NCBI RefSeq assembly: GCF_047238105.1
Contig: NZ_JBDFMD010000001.1
Span: 1,612,001 to 1,676,000 of the forward strand
DNA: 64,000 nucleotides
Direction of reading: 5' to 3'
Source of the DNA: Paenibacillus_D sp047238105
Lineage (GTDB): Bacteria; Bacillota; Bacilli; Paenibacillales; Paenibacillaceae
The notes under the pieces were generated by a model, which saw nothing but the letters and a program-made list of their open reading frames with translations, searched no databases and was not told the origin of the DNA. The position numbers and the translations under genes were made by a program. Below, in pieces: positions 26,611-34,743 of this stretch; the stretch's first letter is position 1, and each line of letters starts with the position of its first letter.

Positions 26611-27826
26611 ACAGCGCTTTTTTCATCCGAATCATCCGAAAACGGCTGTTAACAACTATGTGCACATCGGGTATATCGCCACCCGTCCCGGTGCGGTTAA
26701 ACATCCAAACAAGAGCCACGGGCTGTTTGGAAAAATGAAGCCCGGGACGCTCAAAGCCTTTGATTCTTGGCAAGAAGTCGCCCGGATGGCCCGACAAATC
26801 TCCCGGGAAGGCAAAAATATGTACCGCAGTGTCATTTCATTTCAAACCGAAACCGCGCTTGAACTCGGCTTAACGGATTTCACCGATTGGCAACATTATA
26901 TCGAACAGCATATCGCCACCCTCTCCACCCAAAACCAGATCAAGATTGAAAACTTATGGTGGGCCGCTGCCTTCCATAATGAGCGCGACCATCCGCATCT
27001 CCACGTCGTGTTTTGGGACAAGTCGCAAACCATCACGAAAAACTTCACCCATCCTGAAATCCCCAATCGTATTCGCAAGCAGCTCATCAAAGACACTTTC
27101 GCTTATAAAATCAAGGAATTTAGTGCACTGCGAGACGAGGCCAAATCCGGCATCACAAAAGAAACCGACCGCATTGTTGACGATTTTGAAGCTTACCTGA
27201 AACAGTTGAATCCCAAAGCGTTCCGAGCTATCCAGCGTCGCTTTGAACACGAAAACGAAGACTCCCTGCTTCGTTTCCCAAAGCACCATCTCATCGAATC
27301 GTCTTCCGTTAAACACTTGGCGAGCCGGCTGTTTGAACTGCGCCGCCACCTTCCTCCAACGGGGAGGCTAGCTTATCAATTGCTGCCGCAGGAAACCAAA
27401 ATGCATATCGACGAGCTGGTACAGGAACTACTGCGTGACAATCGATATCTGGCAGAACTGGTCAACGATTACGTGCAGGCCAAGCTGGAGCTAGCCCGTC
27501 TCTATACGTCCGACCCAGATCGTTTGGAGAAACAACGCGGCAACTACCAAGCAGAGGCTGAAAAGCGGATGGCAAACCGTATCCTTTCCACACTACGCAC
27601 CATGATCAAAATGGAGAAGGAATCGGCTGCTGCCTTGCGGCAAGCAGATCGCCATCTAGCCTTGGCGGAACAGCTATTGTTGGAACTGCTGACCATGATG
27701 GAGAGTCTTGCGATGCGTACCCAAATGGATGTCGATGACAAAATCAGCGTAATGGGCGGGGAGCTATCCAAGCAAGCGAAGAAAGAATGGTTGCTCCGGC
27801 ACAAAGACCGTGGCATGGAAAGATAG
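26591..27826 (+). CDS. MobL/MobP-type conjugative relaxase
   Basis: 411 residues from ATG 26591, chosen for its GGGGAGGAG ribosome binding site; an upstream in-frame extension lies inside the preceding gene. Motif I has candidate nucleophile tyrosines in NNYVHIGYIATRPG. Motif III is HNERDHPHLHVVFWD, the histidine cluster that holds the metal. The C-terminal half is helical and charged. The family nicks one strand at oriT, becomes covalently bound to its 5' end and is exported with it. All key residues look intact, so the element may still be transferable. Confidence 0.85.
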   Translation: MSALIYKQRFFHPNHPKTAVNNYVHIGYIATRPGAVKHPNKSHGLFGKMKPGTLKAFDSWQEVARMARQISREGKNMYRSVISFQTETALELGLTDFTDWQHYIEQHIATLSTQNQIKIENLWWAAAFHNERDHPHLHVVFWDKSQTITKNFTHPEIPNRIRKQLIKDTFAYKIKEFSALRDEAKSGITKETDRIVDDFEAYLKQLNPKAFRAIQRRFEHENEDSLLRFPKHHLIESSSVKHLASRLFELRRHLPPTGRLAYQLLPQETKMHIDELVQELLRDNRYLAELVNDYVQAKLELARLYTSDPDRLEKQRGNYQAEAEKRMANRILSTLRTMIKMEKESAAALRQADRHLALAEQLLLELLTMMESLAMRTQMDVDDKISVMGGELSKQAKKEWLLRHKDRGMER

Positions 27827-27913
27827 TTCGTTCTCTTTTATTTGTGGAAAAACATGTAGACAACATGTGTATAAGCAAAAAAATCTGTGGATTAAAGCGA
27901 AAGGAGCCATTCA

Positions 27914-28072
27914 ATGTTATTTACGGAAGGAAAACTTCGTCCCTTTGAACAACTCATGCGCCAGCCCCCAAACCGTTCGGCTTCAACCGAAAAACAAAAG
28001 AAACCGTCTCAGCCCTTATCGAAACCACGTCCGAAGGGGACAAAAAAGGATAAAGTCGATGGAAATCACTGA
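27914..28072 (+). CDS. Small basic protein of the transfer region
   Basis: A 52-residue protein opening LFTEGKLRPFEQLMRQPP and ending in a Lys/Pro-rich tail, with a good ribosome binding site (AAAGGAG, 7 bases before ATG). It overlaps the next gene by 14 bases, as is usual in this operon. It was not recognised as a known family. The short length, basic tail and position next to the relaxase suggest a nucleic-acid- or partner-binding peptide, but this is inference. Confidence 0.6.
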   Translation: MLFTEGKLRPFEQLMRQPPNRSASTEKQKKPSQPLSKPRPKGTKKDKVDGNH

Positions 28073-28687
28073 TCGGTTGCTGGAAGTGCTTCGTTACCAG
28101 TTGAGAAAAGAAGGGCTATCCGTCAAACAACCTAACCCCGATGAAGCGCTGATTATCTCGAAAGACGAAAAGCCGCTTGCCTATGTGCAAGATGACGGCT
28201 TCGTGTTATATCCAGCCGGGGGCTATCAGGCATCTTCCAAACGCATTGCCCCTCTGGTCAGTCAAGTATGGGAGATGGAGCGTGCTTTCCAAGAAGCTCC
28301 GTATATGACCATCGATTCGGTCAGCGAGTATCGCAAACTACTTGACTACAACGGGTATGTCCTGGCAGCCCGCTACGATGGAGACGGGCAGTTTACCTTT
28401 GTGAACTGGCAGGTTCGCTTGGACATTACTTTCACAAAAATACCTATTCTGAAGCCAAGGAAGATTTTCTGTTTCGCAGCGGGCTTGCCGAGGACGTTAC
28501 GTCTTTTCGTCCCGATGAATTGTCGGTTATTCGGGAAGCACTCCTTTTTCGGGGTATTCAAGACGCAGAATTAAGTTCCGAAGACCGGGAGGATCTGGAT
28601 AGGGTGCTGCACCGGATTGACGCACTTCTACTCCCTATTGACAAACTTTTGCTGGAAGCCGAGACGGAAGCGGATCGAGAACGCTAA
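28059..28687 (+). pseudogene. Polyvalent-type accessory gene, frameshifted
   Basis: The first frame gives a protein starting MEITDRLLEVLRYQLRKEGL and continuing sensibly to FTFVNWQ near position 28413. It then runs into low-quality sequence to a stop at 28574. A different frame picks up immediately as LGHYFHKNTYSEAKEDFLFRSGLAED and runs to a stop at 28687. The two parts together make a normal ~209-residue protein, and the second part matches a motif of the next gene (YF...A...F..RSGL). No slippery heptamer was seen at the junction, so a true frameshift mutation or sequencing error is more likely than programmed frameshifting. Confidence 0.65.
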
Positions 28688-28725
28688 TGACCGCTTTACA
28701 GACTGTCTAAAAGGTGGGAAGCCCG

Positions 28726-29430
28726 ATGAAAAGCAAAAGCGAGTTTTATAAAGCCTTTTTTGCCGCACTTACTCAACAAGGCATCGAAGTGCGCCGCTCG
28801 GCGTCCGCCGATTATTTGGCTGATCTTTATATGAAGGACCAGCTCGTCGCCTTTTATACCCGCATGGACAGCATCGAAAAGAATCCTTTTGTCACCGTTC
28901 CCGATCGGTTGATGAGCGGCATTCAAGACTTGGCCCGAAAAACGGCGTTGCAGCTTGGCATCTGCACCGATAAACCGTATACGGACAATGATACCAAGAT
29001 CGCCAACGGCGTTTATAAGCTATGTGAGTATGGCGATGTTGTGCTGGCTTGCAAGCATCATCCGCTGTTCGAGTACGTATTCTCCACTTACCGCTTATCC
29101 CCGGACAATGGCACACCGGTTCAGCGGCAATATTTCTACAACAAGGATGAGGCGCTGGAGAACTTTGCTTGCCGCAGTGGATTGGTAGATGAACGAAAAT
29201 TGTTCAATGAAGCTGAATTGCTGCTTATTCACGATGAAATGGTCAAATTTCTCATCACGCCCAATGACAAAACAGTCGAGCAGTTTGAGCAGGTGCAGAT
29301 CCTGATCGATAAACTGGAAGACCTGCTGCCTGCGTTAAAAGATCGGGAAATTCATCTGGACTACGAACAAGAATTTTCTCACGATTATGACGGCAATCCG
29401 GAAGCATTGGAGGTTGCCGAAGAACGTTAA
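28726..29430 (+). CDS. Polyvalent-type accessory protein, paralogue of the upstream frameshifted gene
   Basis: 234 residues, soluble. ATG 28726 is preferred to the GTG at 28714 because AAGGTGGG lies about nine bases upstream. The N-terminus (KSEFYKAFFAALTQQGIEVRRS, then DQLVAFYTRMD) and the motif YFYNKDEALENFACRSGLVDERKLF parallel the frameshifted upstream gene, so the two look like tandem copies of one domain. I recall similar sequence in the large polyvalent proteins of Firmicute conjugative elements. Function unknown; possibly anti-restriction or regulation after entry. Confidence 0.6.
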   Translation: MKSKSEFYKAFFAALTQQGIEVRRSASADYLADLYMKDQLVAFYTRMDSIEKNPFVTVPDRLMSGIQDLARKTALQLGICTDKPYTDNDTKIANGVYKLCEYGDVVLACKHHPLFEYVFSTYRLSPDNGTPVQRQYFYNKDEALENFACRSGLVDERKLFNEAELLLIHDEMVKFLITPNDKTVEQFEQVQILIDKLEDLLPALKDREIHLDYEQEFSHDYDGNPEALEVAEER

Positions 29431-29443
29431 AGGAGGTATCCCT

Positions 29444-30295
29444 ATGCCAAGACCGGAAAGCTCCATTTGGGGCAACATTTTGACTTGCGTGGAGGTTGGC
29501 CTCCACATCTATGCCATGCAGGCCGAGCGAAACAGCGGCCTCGTGCTGGATGCTGATTACGCCCAAGACGTCTTGAGCGAGGAATCATTAAAATTGGGCA
29601 ACAAGCAAGGCGATCATATCTATTTTGATGATGTGAAGAGTGTAGTACCTGCTTATGAACTGGCCAAACAAGGGGCGATCACCCACCCGGAATTGAGTGA
29701 AATCACGGAAAACCCGGAGAAATTGGCGGAGGACGGGAAGTATTTTGCCCCAGAATACTTCGGAGAATTTGCACCTCCTCAAAACACCTCATGGACTGAA
29801 TTTACGAATCATCAGCCACTGGATAACGGGATTTATTTCGTAGAACGAGACGGACAACCCATGCTGGCGGTTCATCAAGTTATCGGAGAGCAAGTCCTGT
29901 CGGAGATGGCCATAAACCAAGCTGGCGGGCAAGGCGAGTATCTTCTGTATGCGATGGATGATTGCGCCATCCCGATCTACGAGCTTTCCGCCTCACATCC
30001 CGCTGTGGCCGAACGAATTGTAAGTGAAGACAGCTTAACGCATACGTTATGCGAAGATTTTCCGGTTTACGTGGCTATGCACAATTTGCATACGGAAGAA
30101 TGGGGCCATATTCATGATTGCGCTGCGCCAAAATCGTTGTTTTTGCAAATCCAACTGGATCAAGCCGCCGCGGGCAACGACGAGCCGGATACTCAGCACC
30201 GATCGGTTTCCTATCAAACCGACAAGTCTGTCGCCATTCTTCAAGCCAGGGAATCGGACGACTTTTTTGAGCCAAGCGGAGAACTCGAACTGTGA
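29444..30295 (+). CDS. Conserved element protein of unknown function
   Basis: 283 residues from the ATG after AAAGGAGG at 29429-29436. It is acidic and soluble, with no catalytic motif I can name. The central part contains two similar short stretches (DNGIYFVERDGQPMLAVHQVIGE and DCAIPIYELSAS) that may be beta-rich repeats. It is followed by the coupling-protein membrane subunit, whose GTG overlaps its stop, so it is in the transfer operon. A YodL-like or polyvalent accessory role is a guess. Confidence 0.55.
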   Translation: MPRPESSIWGNILTCVEVGLHIYAMQAERNSGLVLDADYAQDVLSEESLKLGNKQGDHIYFDDVKSVVPAYELAKQGAITHPELSEITENPEKLAEDGKYFAPEYFGEFAPPQNTSWTEFTNHQPLDNGIYFVERDGQPMLAVHQVIGEQVLSEMAINQAGGQGEYLLYAMDDCAIPIYELSASHPAVAERIVSEDSLTHTLCEDFPVYVAMHNLHTEEWGHIHDCAAPKSLFLQIQLDQAAAGNDEPDTQHRSVSYQTDKSVAILQARESDDFFEPSGELEL

Positions 30296-30786
30296 AGACC
30301 AAGCAAAAGGCCTGGATTTCCTTCCTGATCGTCGGGGTAGGCTGTGCATTCAATCTCTTTGTCAGCACCGCGCTGCATCACTTGCTATCGGGAGAATCAT
30401 CACGACTTGCCTTCCCTTCCCTCGCAACAAGTCTCGATAGTCTCTGTTCCAGCCGCCCCCATCTTCTCCTATTCGTATGTCTGCAAAGCATTGTCATGCT
30501 GCTGGCTGTTCTGTTCTTCCTCAAGAACAGCCAGCCTTATCAAAGCAAGTTGCAGCAAGTGGCTCCGGGCATTGAAACGCCAGTTCCAACCGGACAGCAT
30601 CAGCACGGATCGGCCCGCTGGCTGCAGGAAGACGAATGGTCCCAAGCGTTTGACCATTGTACGCTTGAACTTCGTCATCCTTTTATCCGGCACTTACTTG
30701 ATACCGGTTACGATGATTTACAATTTTTAAAATCATCCGAACAGGAGGAACGAACCGATGCCGTTTCATCCGAAGACGATTCCTAA
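30292..30786 (+). CDS. VirD4-type coupling protein, N-terminal membrane subunit
   Basis: 164 residues beginning at a GTG that overlaps the previous stop. Two membrane helices (about residues 7-30 and 55-77) are followed by HGSARWLQEDEWSQAF. The GSARW motif is the well-known sequence just after the transmembrane part of VirD4/TraG coupling proteins, and the ATPase with the remaining motifs is encoded 1.7 kb downstream as a separate gene. The gene's last 29 bases overlap the remains of the original ATPase start (30758), so the two genes were once directly overlapping. Here the coupling protein is made as two polypeptides, presumably re-assembling at the membrane. Confidence 0.7.
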   Translation: MKTKQKAWISFLIVGVGCAFNLFVSTALHHLLSGESSRLAFPSLATSLDSLCSSRPHLLLFVCLQSIVMLLAVLFFLKNSQPYQSKLQQVAPGIETPVPTGQHQHGSARWLQEDEWSQAFDHCTLELRHPFIRHLLDTGYDDLQFLKSSEQEERTDAVSSEDDS

Positions 30787-30800
30787 GAATAGTTTAAGAT
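30741..30800 (+). repeat. Remnant copy of the VirD4 ATPase gene start
   Basis: ACAGGAGG, a spacer, and an ATG at 30758 encoding MPFHPKTIPKNSL followed by a stop. The same ribosome binding site and the same first ten codons occur at 32498-32553, where the real gene begins. The copies differ at about a sixth of the bases, mostly silent, so the duplication is not recent. Confidence 0.75.
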
Positions 30801-30871
30801 AGTTGCCTGGGGCGGCAATACCTAATTTAAGCCGTACCTTTAACGTTCCCCTTAAATTCGGAACACACCGT

Positions 30872-32056
30872 TTATTCACGTTTTGACAAGCGATGAGCCA
30901 ACCAAACCAGGAATGCCATGGCTGCCATTCCCCCACCGACAGCACATGCGCCGAACCATCCCCAATGGCTCCAAGCAGCCGCACCACAAGCCGAGCCTAT
31001 GGAACCTCCCAGAAATGAACTGACCATATAAACGGTGTTCAGTCTGCTTCCTGCATCAGGCAACAGGCTGTAAATGCGAGCCTGATTGGAAACGTGAACG
31101 CCTTGATAACCCAAATCCAACAAAACGACACCGAGGATTAACCCCCAGAGCCAGGTTCCGAGCAGCCCGAAGGATAAGTAGGAGAGCAAGACGACTACAC
31201 TCATCCATCCAATCATGCGTTTGGGACTGACATGATCCGCCAGTCGACCGATTATAGAGGCTGTAGCTGCTCCAACTACACCAATAAGGCCGAACAGTCC
31301 GATCAAGGTGCTTCCGTACTGGTAGCTTGGACCTTCCAAAAAAAAGGTCAGTGTCGTCCAGAATGCACTGAATGCGCCGAACATAAACGCGCCAATAAGC
31401 GCTGATTCCCGGAGTGTGCGCTCTTTGGAGATCAACTGACCAATGGAACGGATCAATTCGTTATACGTTAGTTTTGCCCTCGATTGGCTAGCGGGCAGTT
31501 GCCGAAACAAAATAAATGCCATACCAAACATCATCGCGGCGGCAAATCCAAACATGACCCGCCAGCCAAACAACTCGCCAATAAAACCGGCGACTGTTCG
31601 TGCGAGCAAAATACCAGTCAGGAGACCGCTCATCACACTCCCGATTGCTTTGCCTCGTTCATTGGGAGCAGCAATCTCAGCCGCCAGTGGTACCATGATT
31701 TGTGGCGTTACGGTAGTGATACCCACTGCAAGGCTTGCTGCATAAAGCCACATCAGTGTTTGCGCCGTTGCCAGGAAAATCAACGCCAACCCGACCGCGA
31801 GCAGAAGCACTGTGATCAACTTCCTTTTTTCATAGATATCCCCCAAGGGGATAAATAAAAACATGCCCACAGCAAAACCGATCTGGGTGAGCATGGAAAT
31901 GATCCCTGAATGTTGATCATCCACCCCAAATGTTCGCCCCATATCAGCTAACAAGGGCTGATTGTAGTACAAATTTGCAATAGCAAGCCCGCATGACACC
32001 GACATTAAGAGGAGAAGCGCGGGAGTTAACGGTTTCGTCTGTCCTGAATACGGCAT
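30872..32056 (-). CDS. MFS efflux transporter under T-box control (cargo)
   Basis: 394 residues from ATG 32056, preferred because the ribosome binding site GAAGGAG directly adjoins the ATG at 32065. Twelve membrane helices are expected. The first loop carries the MFS signature as GDIYEKRKL, and helix 5 has the drug-antiporter-like GLLTGILLARTVAG. The family is of the YnfM/YgaY-like drug and metabolite exporters. It lies between the two halves of the coupling protein, on the opposite strand, preceded by a T-box leader (32090-32410), so expression should rise when an amino acid's tRNA is uncharged. The substrate may be an amino-acid analogue or aminoacyl-tRNA synthetase inhibitor, which is inference. 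Confidence 0.8.
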   Translation of the reverse strand: MPYSGQTKPLTPALLLLMSVSCGLAIANLYYNQPLLADMGRTFGVDDQHSGIISMLTQIGFAVGMFLFIPLGDIYEKRKLITVLLLAVGLALIFLATAQTLMWLYAASLAVGITTVTPQIMVPLAAEIAAPNERGKAIGSVMSGLLTGILLARTVAGFIGELFGWRVMFGFAAAMMFGMAFILFRQLPASQSRAKLTYNELIRSIGQLISKERTLRESALIGAFMFGAFSAFWTTLTFFLEGPSYQYGSTLIGLFGLIGVVGAATASIIGRLADHVSPKRMIGWMSVVVLLSYLSFGLLGTWLWGLILGVVLLDLGYQGVHVSNQARIYSLLPDAGSRLNTVYMVSSFLGGSIGSACGAAAWSHWGWFGACAVGGGMAAMAFLVWLAHRLSKRE

Positions 32057-32093
32057 AAATTCCATCTCCTTCTGCTGGTAAAAAAGATATCAA

Positions 32094-32410
32094 CAAAAAA
32101 ACCTTCCGTCCAAGTCCACAGCATACTGCCATGACTTAGGGACGAAAGGGTTCATTTTCGCGGTACCACCCTGATTTGCCAGAAATCTCGCGATCTCGGC
32201 CTCACAAAGTAAATTCTTCTTACTTTCAGCACGATAACGGGTGCACCCGTTTGAGACTACTCGCCGAATTTAGCGCTTCATTCGGTTTCGCCTAACAGTT
32301 CTGAGACGACTATGTACAAGAGTTTAAGGCAAAGGTTGCAGCATTCCCTCTGCTCTCTGGACATAAGAGCTCTTCTACTTTCTTCTCTTCATTACTCTTC
32401 TCCATATATT
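32094..32410 (-). promoter_or_regulatory. T-box riboswitch upstream of the MFS transporter
   Basis: On the minus strand the leader has a Stem I-like region with CCAGAGAGCAGAGG and a GCTGCAA distal motif (about 32362-32335), a stem AACGGG/CCCGTT (32246-32231), the T-box core GGGTGGTACCGCG (32171-32159), and a terminator CCTTTCGTCC...AAGTC paired with GACTT...GGACGGAAGG (32149-32102) followed by eight U. The T-box core can instead pair in an antiterminator with an uncharged tRNA's CCA end. The specifier codon could not be assigned with confidence. Confidence 0.85.
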
Positions 32411-32416
32411 AATGAC

Positions 32417-32444
32417 ATTTTAACACGAGTCTACAATTTGTCAA
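32417..32444 (-). promoter_or_regulatory. Sigma-A promoter of the T-box/MFS transcript
   Basis: On the minus strand TTGACA (32444-32439), 16 bases, then TAAAAT (32422-32417). The start of transcription would fall near 32410, just before the T-box Stem I. Confidence 0.75.
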
Positions 32445-32453
32445 TTATCACCA

Positions 32454-32475
32454 TTTACTCTACCTTTACTCTACG
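32454..32475. repeat. Short tandem repeat between the T-box promoter and virD4
   Basis: TTTACTCTAC occurs twice in tandem (with one extra C between), 40-60 bases before the VirD4 ATPase start. It may be a scar of the insertion that carried the MFS gene in. No plus-strand promoter is obvious here, so virD4 expression after the insertion is an open question. Confidence 0.4.
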
Positions 32476-32513
32476 ACGTTTTTTGAAAATCACTCACACA
32501 GGAGGTCTAATCA

Positions 32514-34076
32514 ATGCCTTTTCATCCGAAGACGATTCCCAAAAATTCGCTTAACTTGCGCAACGGCGGCATTGTGCTTGGTTTGCAGCAAGATCGCGGG
32601 AGAGAACGACTTTATTACGTGGGCGATGATGTCCATACGCTTTGCATTGGCGCTACACGCAGCGGCAAGTCTCGCTCTGTCGTCCTGCAATCCATTGGCC
32701 TATTGGCGCTGGCCGGTGAATCGCTGGTCATCTCCGATCCGAAGGCGGAGTTATTCCATTACAGCGCTCCCCTTCTGGAAAAGCTGGGCTATGAGGTACT
32801 CGCGCTGGATTTCCGCCACCCGGAAAAGAGCCATCATTATAACCTGCTCCAGCCGGTGATTGACGCCACGCTAAGAGGCAATCAGGAACAAGCCGAAATG
32901 CTGGCCTGGGATATGACGAATGTGCTGGTCGGCAAAGCGCAGGGGGAAAAAATTTGGACAAACGGCGAGATGTCCGTCATTGCAGCCTCTATCTTAAGCG
33001 TCATTTGGGACAACATCAAGCGACCGGAATATCAGAACATGACCAACGTGTACTGGTTTTTGGCCGAGATGAACAAGCAAACCGGAAACAAAACGCCGAT
33101 GCAGGAGTATATCAAGCGCTTGCCGCAGCAGCATCCTGCCCGGGCGCTGCTCAGTATTTCCGACATTGCGCCTTCACGCACCAAAGGCAGCTTCTTCACC
33201 TCGGCACTCACGACGCTGAGATTGTTTACTTCCAAATCCATCTATGCGATTACCCATAAAAGCGACTTTTCTTTAGCCGATCTTGGCGAGAAGAAACAGG
33301 CGCTTTTTATTATTTTGCCGGACGAAAAGACGACGTTTTATCCGGTTGCGTCTCTGATGATTTCTCAGCTATATGAGTTGCTGACGACAGAGGCCGACTT
33401 GCGCGGCGGACGGCTTAAACGGCGCGTCAACTTTCTGCTTGATGAGTTCGGGAACTTTACGCCGATTGCCGATTTTACGAACAAATTGACGGTCGGCGGC
33501 GGACGCGGGATGCGTTTTAACCTGTTCGTGCAGAGTTTCGAACAGCTCAAGGAAAAGTACGACGATCATGTGGCAAACACGATCAAATCGAACTGCCAGA
33601 CCTGGATTTATTTGCAGGCAGACGATTTAGAAACGCTGCGTGAAGTCAGCGAAAAGCTCGGCACCTACACCACCTCCAGCTACTCGTTATCTGCTTCGCA
33701 CGGGAAATACTCGACGCCTAGCACGTCCCATAGTCTCAATTTGTTGGAGCGCAAGCTGCTGACCGTGGATGAGGTGCGCCGCATCTCCCGTCCCTATCAA
33801 CTCGTGCTTTCCCGCAGTCATCCGGCCATGATGTTCGCTCCCGATTTAAGCACCTGGGCTTTCAATCGCATGATGGGCTTGGGTGACAAGGAACATAATC
33901 GCCAAGTTCGGGAAGAACGAGAAAAGCGGAGGCCCATTCGAACCGACACCCGAGAGGAGGTGAAGCTGTGGAACATTTGGGTGTACTACCAGAAGGACAT
34001 TGCAAGGCAACTGGCCGAACAGCAACGTGCGGCAGCCGCGCAAAACCAATTTCCACCTTATTCTTCAGAAGAGTAA
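32514..34076 (+). CDS. virD4: VirD4/TraG-type coupling ATPase (cytoplasmic subunit)
   Basis: 520 residues with Walker A GATRSGKSRSVVLQ near residue 45, Walker B-region LDEFGNF near 310, and the downstream VGGGRGMRFNLFVQSFEQL arginine-finger segment. There is no transmembrane stretch: the usual N-terminal membrane helices are in the separate gene at 30292-30786. The ribosome binding site is AGGAGG. It hands the relaxase-DNA complex to the type IV channel. It is followed at once by a VirB2-like gene. The gene is in-frame and complete but cut off from its upstream partner by the MFS insertion. Confidence 0.88.
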   Translation: MPFHPKTIPKNSLNLRNGGIVLGLQQDRGRERLYYVGDDVHTLCIGATRSGKSRSVVLQSIGLLALAGESLVISDPKAELFHYSAPLLEKLGYEVLALDFRHPEKSHHYNLLQPVIDATLRGNQEQAEMLAWDMTNVLVGKAQGEKIWTNGEMSVIAASILSVIWDNIKRPEYQNMTNVYWFLAEMNKQTGNKTPMQEYIKRLPQQHPARALLSISDIAPSRTKGSFFTSALTTLRLFTSKSIYAITHKSDFSLADLGEKKQALFIILPDEKTTFYPVASLMISQLYELLTTEADLRGGRLKRRVNFLLDEFGNFTPIADFTNKLTVGGGRGMRFNLFVQSFEQLKEKYDDHVANTIKSNCQTWIYLQADDLETLREVSEKLGTYTTSSYSLSASHGKYSTPSTSHSLNLLERKLLTVDEVRRISRPYQLVLSRSHPAMMFAPDLSTWAFNRMMGLGDKEHNRQVREEREKRRPIRTDTREEVKLWNIWVYYQKDIARQLAEQQRAAAAQNQFPPYSSEE

Positions 34077-34081
34077 AAGCT

Positions 34082-34402
34082 TTGATTCGTTATTCTTTGT
34101 CAGCAGCCTGCTGTAGCTTAGGTTTTCTTTTCTCAGCGTCTTCCGTTTACGCAAATAGCATTCAAGATAGCAAGCTGGCGACAGGGACGGAAAAACTGAT
34201 CGGTGACGTCACCACTTGGCTGATGATATTGGCCCCCGTTGTTACCGGTCTGCTCATTATTTATTTCTTTATTCGCCGTTCCGCCGCCGATGAAATGGAC
34301 ACCAAAAAGTGGAACAACCGCATTATCATAGCGGTTGTTTCTTGTATCGGGGCGGTGCTTGGTTCAGCCTTGCTCAACGTCATCATCGGTTACTACAAGT
34401 AA
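34082..34402 (+). CDS. VirB2-like pilin/channel subunit
   Basis: 106 residues if started at TTG 34082; there is no ATG in frame at a suitable place and the open frame upstream lies inside virD4. The N-terminus is a signal peptide (RYSLSAACCSLGFLFSASSVYA, cleavage likely after YA). Two membrane helices follow (TTWLMILAPVVTGLLIIYFFI and IIIAVVSCIGAVLGSALLNVIIGYY) with a short charged loop between, the VirB2/TrbC layout. A terminator follows, so expression of downstream genes may be reduced relative to this one. Confidence 0.7.
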   Translation: MIRYSLSAACCSLGFLFSASSVYANSIQDSKLATGTEKLIGDVTTWLMILAPVVTGLLIIYFFIRRSAADEMDTKKWNNRIIIAVVSCIGAVLGSALLNVIIGYYK

Positions 34403-34406
34403 GACA

Positions 34407-34437
34407 AGCCTGCTGAGGCATCGGCAGGCTGTTTTTT
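34407..34437 (+). terminator. Rho-independent terminator after the VirB2-like gene
   Basis: AGCCTGC (34407-34413) pairs with GCAGGCT (34424-34430), followed by GTTTTTTC. Being inside the transfer operon it probably works as a partial terminator. Confidence 0.75.
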
Positions 34438-34468
34438 CTATCCTAAAAAATCAGGAGGCTATCTTATC

Positions 34469-34690
34469 ATGAAACAATGGCTGCAAAAAAAATACTTTCG
34501 TGCGGTAATGAACGTGAAGCAGGCGATTAGCAATCGCCGCGGGGAAGGCTTTGTGGATACGGCGGTCAAAATCCTTATGGCCGTTGTCATTGGAGCACTG
34601 GTACTGGCTGGCCTGTACCTGCTGTTTGGCGAAACCATTCTGCCGACACTGAGGCAGCGAATCCAAGAAATGTTCAACTACAGGGGGTAA
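34469..34690 (+). CDS. Small single-span membrane protein (DUF6133-like)
   Basis: 73 residues. After a basic N-terminus comes NRRGEGFVDTAVKILMAVVIGALVLAGLYLLFG, one strong membrane helix. The RRGEGFVD motif just before the helix is shared with the pseudopilin-like gene at 43088 (RRGEGYVD). It resembles a prepilin leader cut after the Gly, although the classical site has F/L at +1 and E at +5. The element carries its own prepilin peptidase, which makes processing plausible. The family name is from memory. Ribosome binding site AGGAGG. Confidence 0.65.
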   Translation: MKQWLQKKYFRAVMNVKQAISNRRGEGFVDTAVKILMAVVIGALVLAGLYLLFGETILPTLRQRIQEMFNYRG

Positions 34691-34743
34691 ACCTGCCTTG
34701 AGCGGAAGCGGTGTCCGCACCGCTTCCCGGAAAGGAGGAATCA

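Noticed and set aside
27810..28058. N-terminal extension of the gene at 28059 in the same frame
   Set aside because: The extension overlaps the better supported 52-residue gene in another frame (27914-28072), has no ribosome binding site and looks random.
28395..28425. Programmed frameshift in the 28059 gene
   Set aside because: No slippery heptamer or downstream structure was seen; mutation or sequencing error is simpler.
33968..34081. Longer N-terminus for the VirB2-like protein
   Set aside because: It would lie in the virD4 frame shadow; the signal peptide begins right after TTG 34082.
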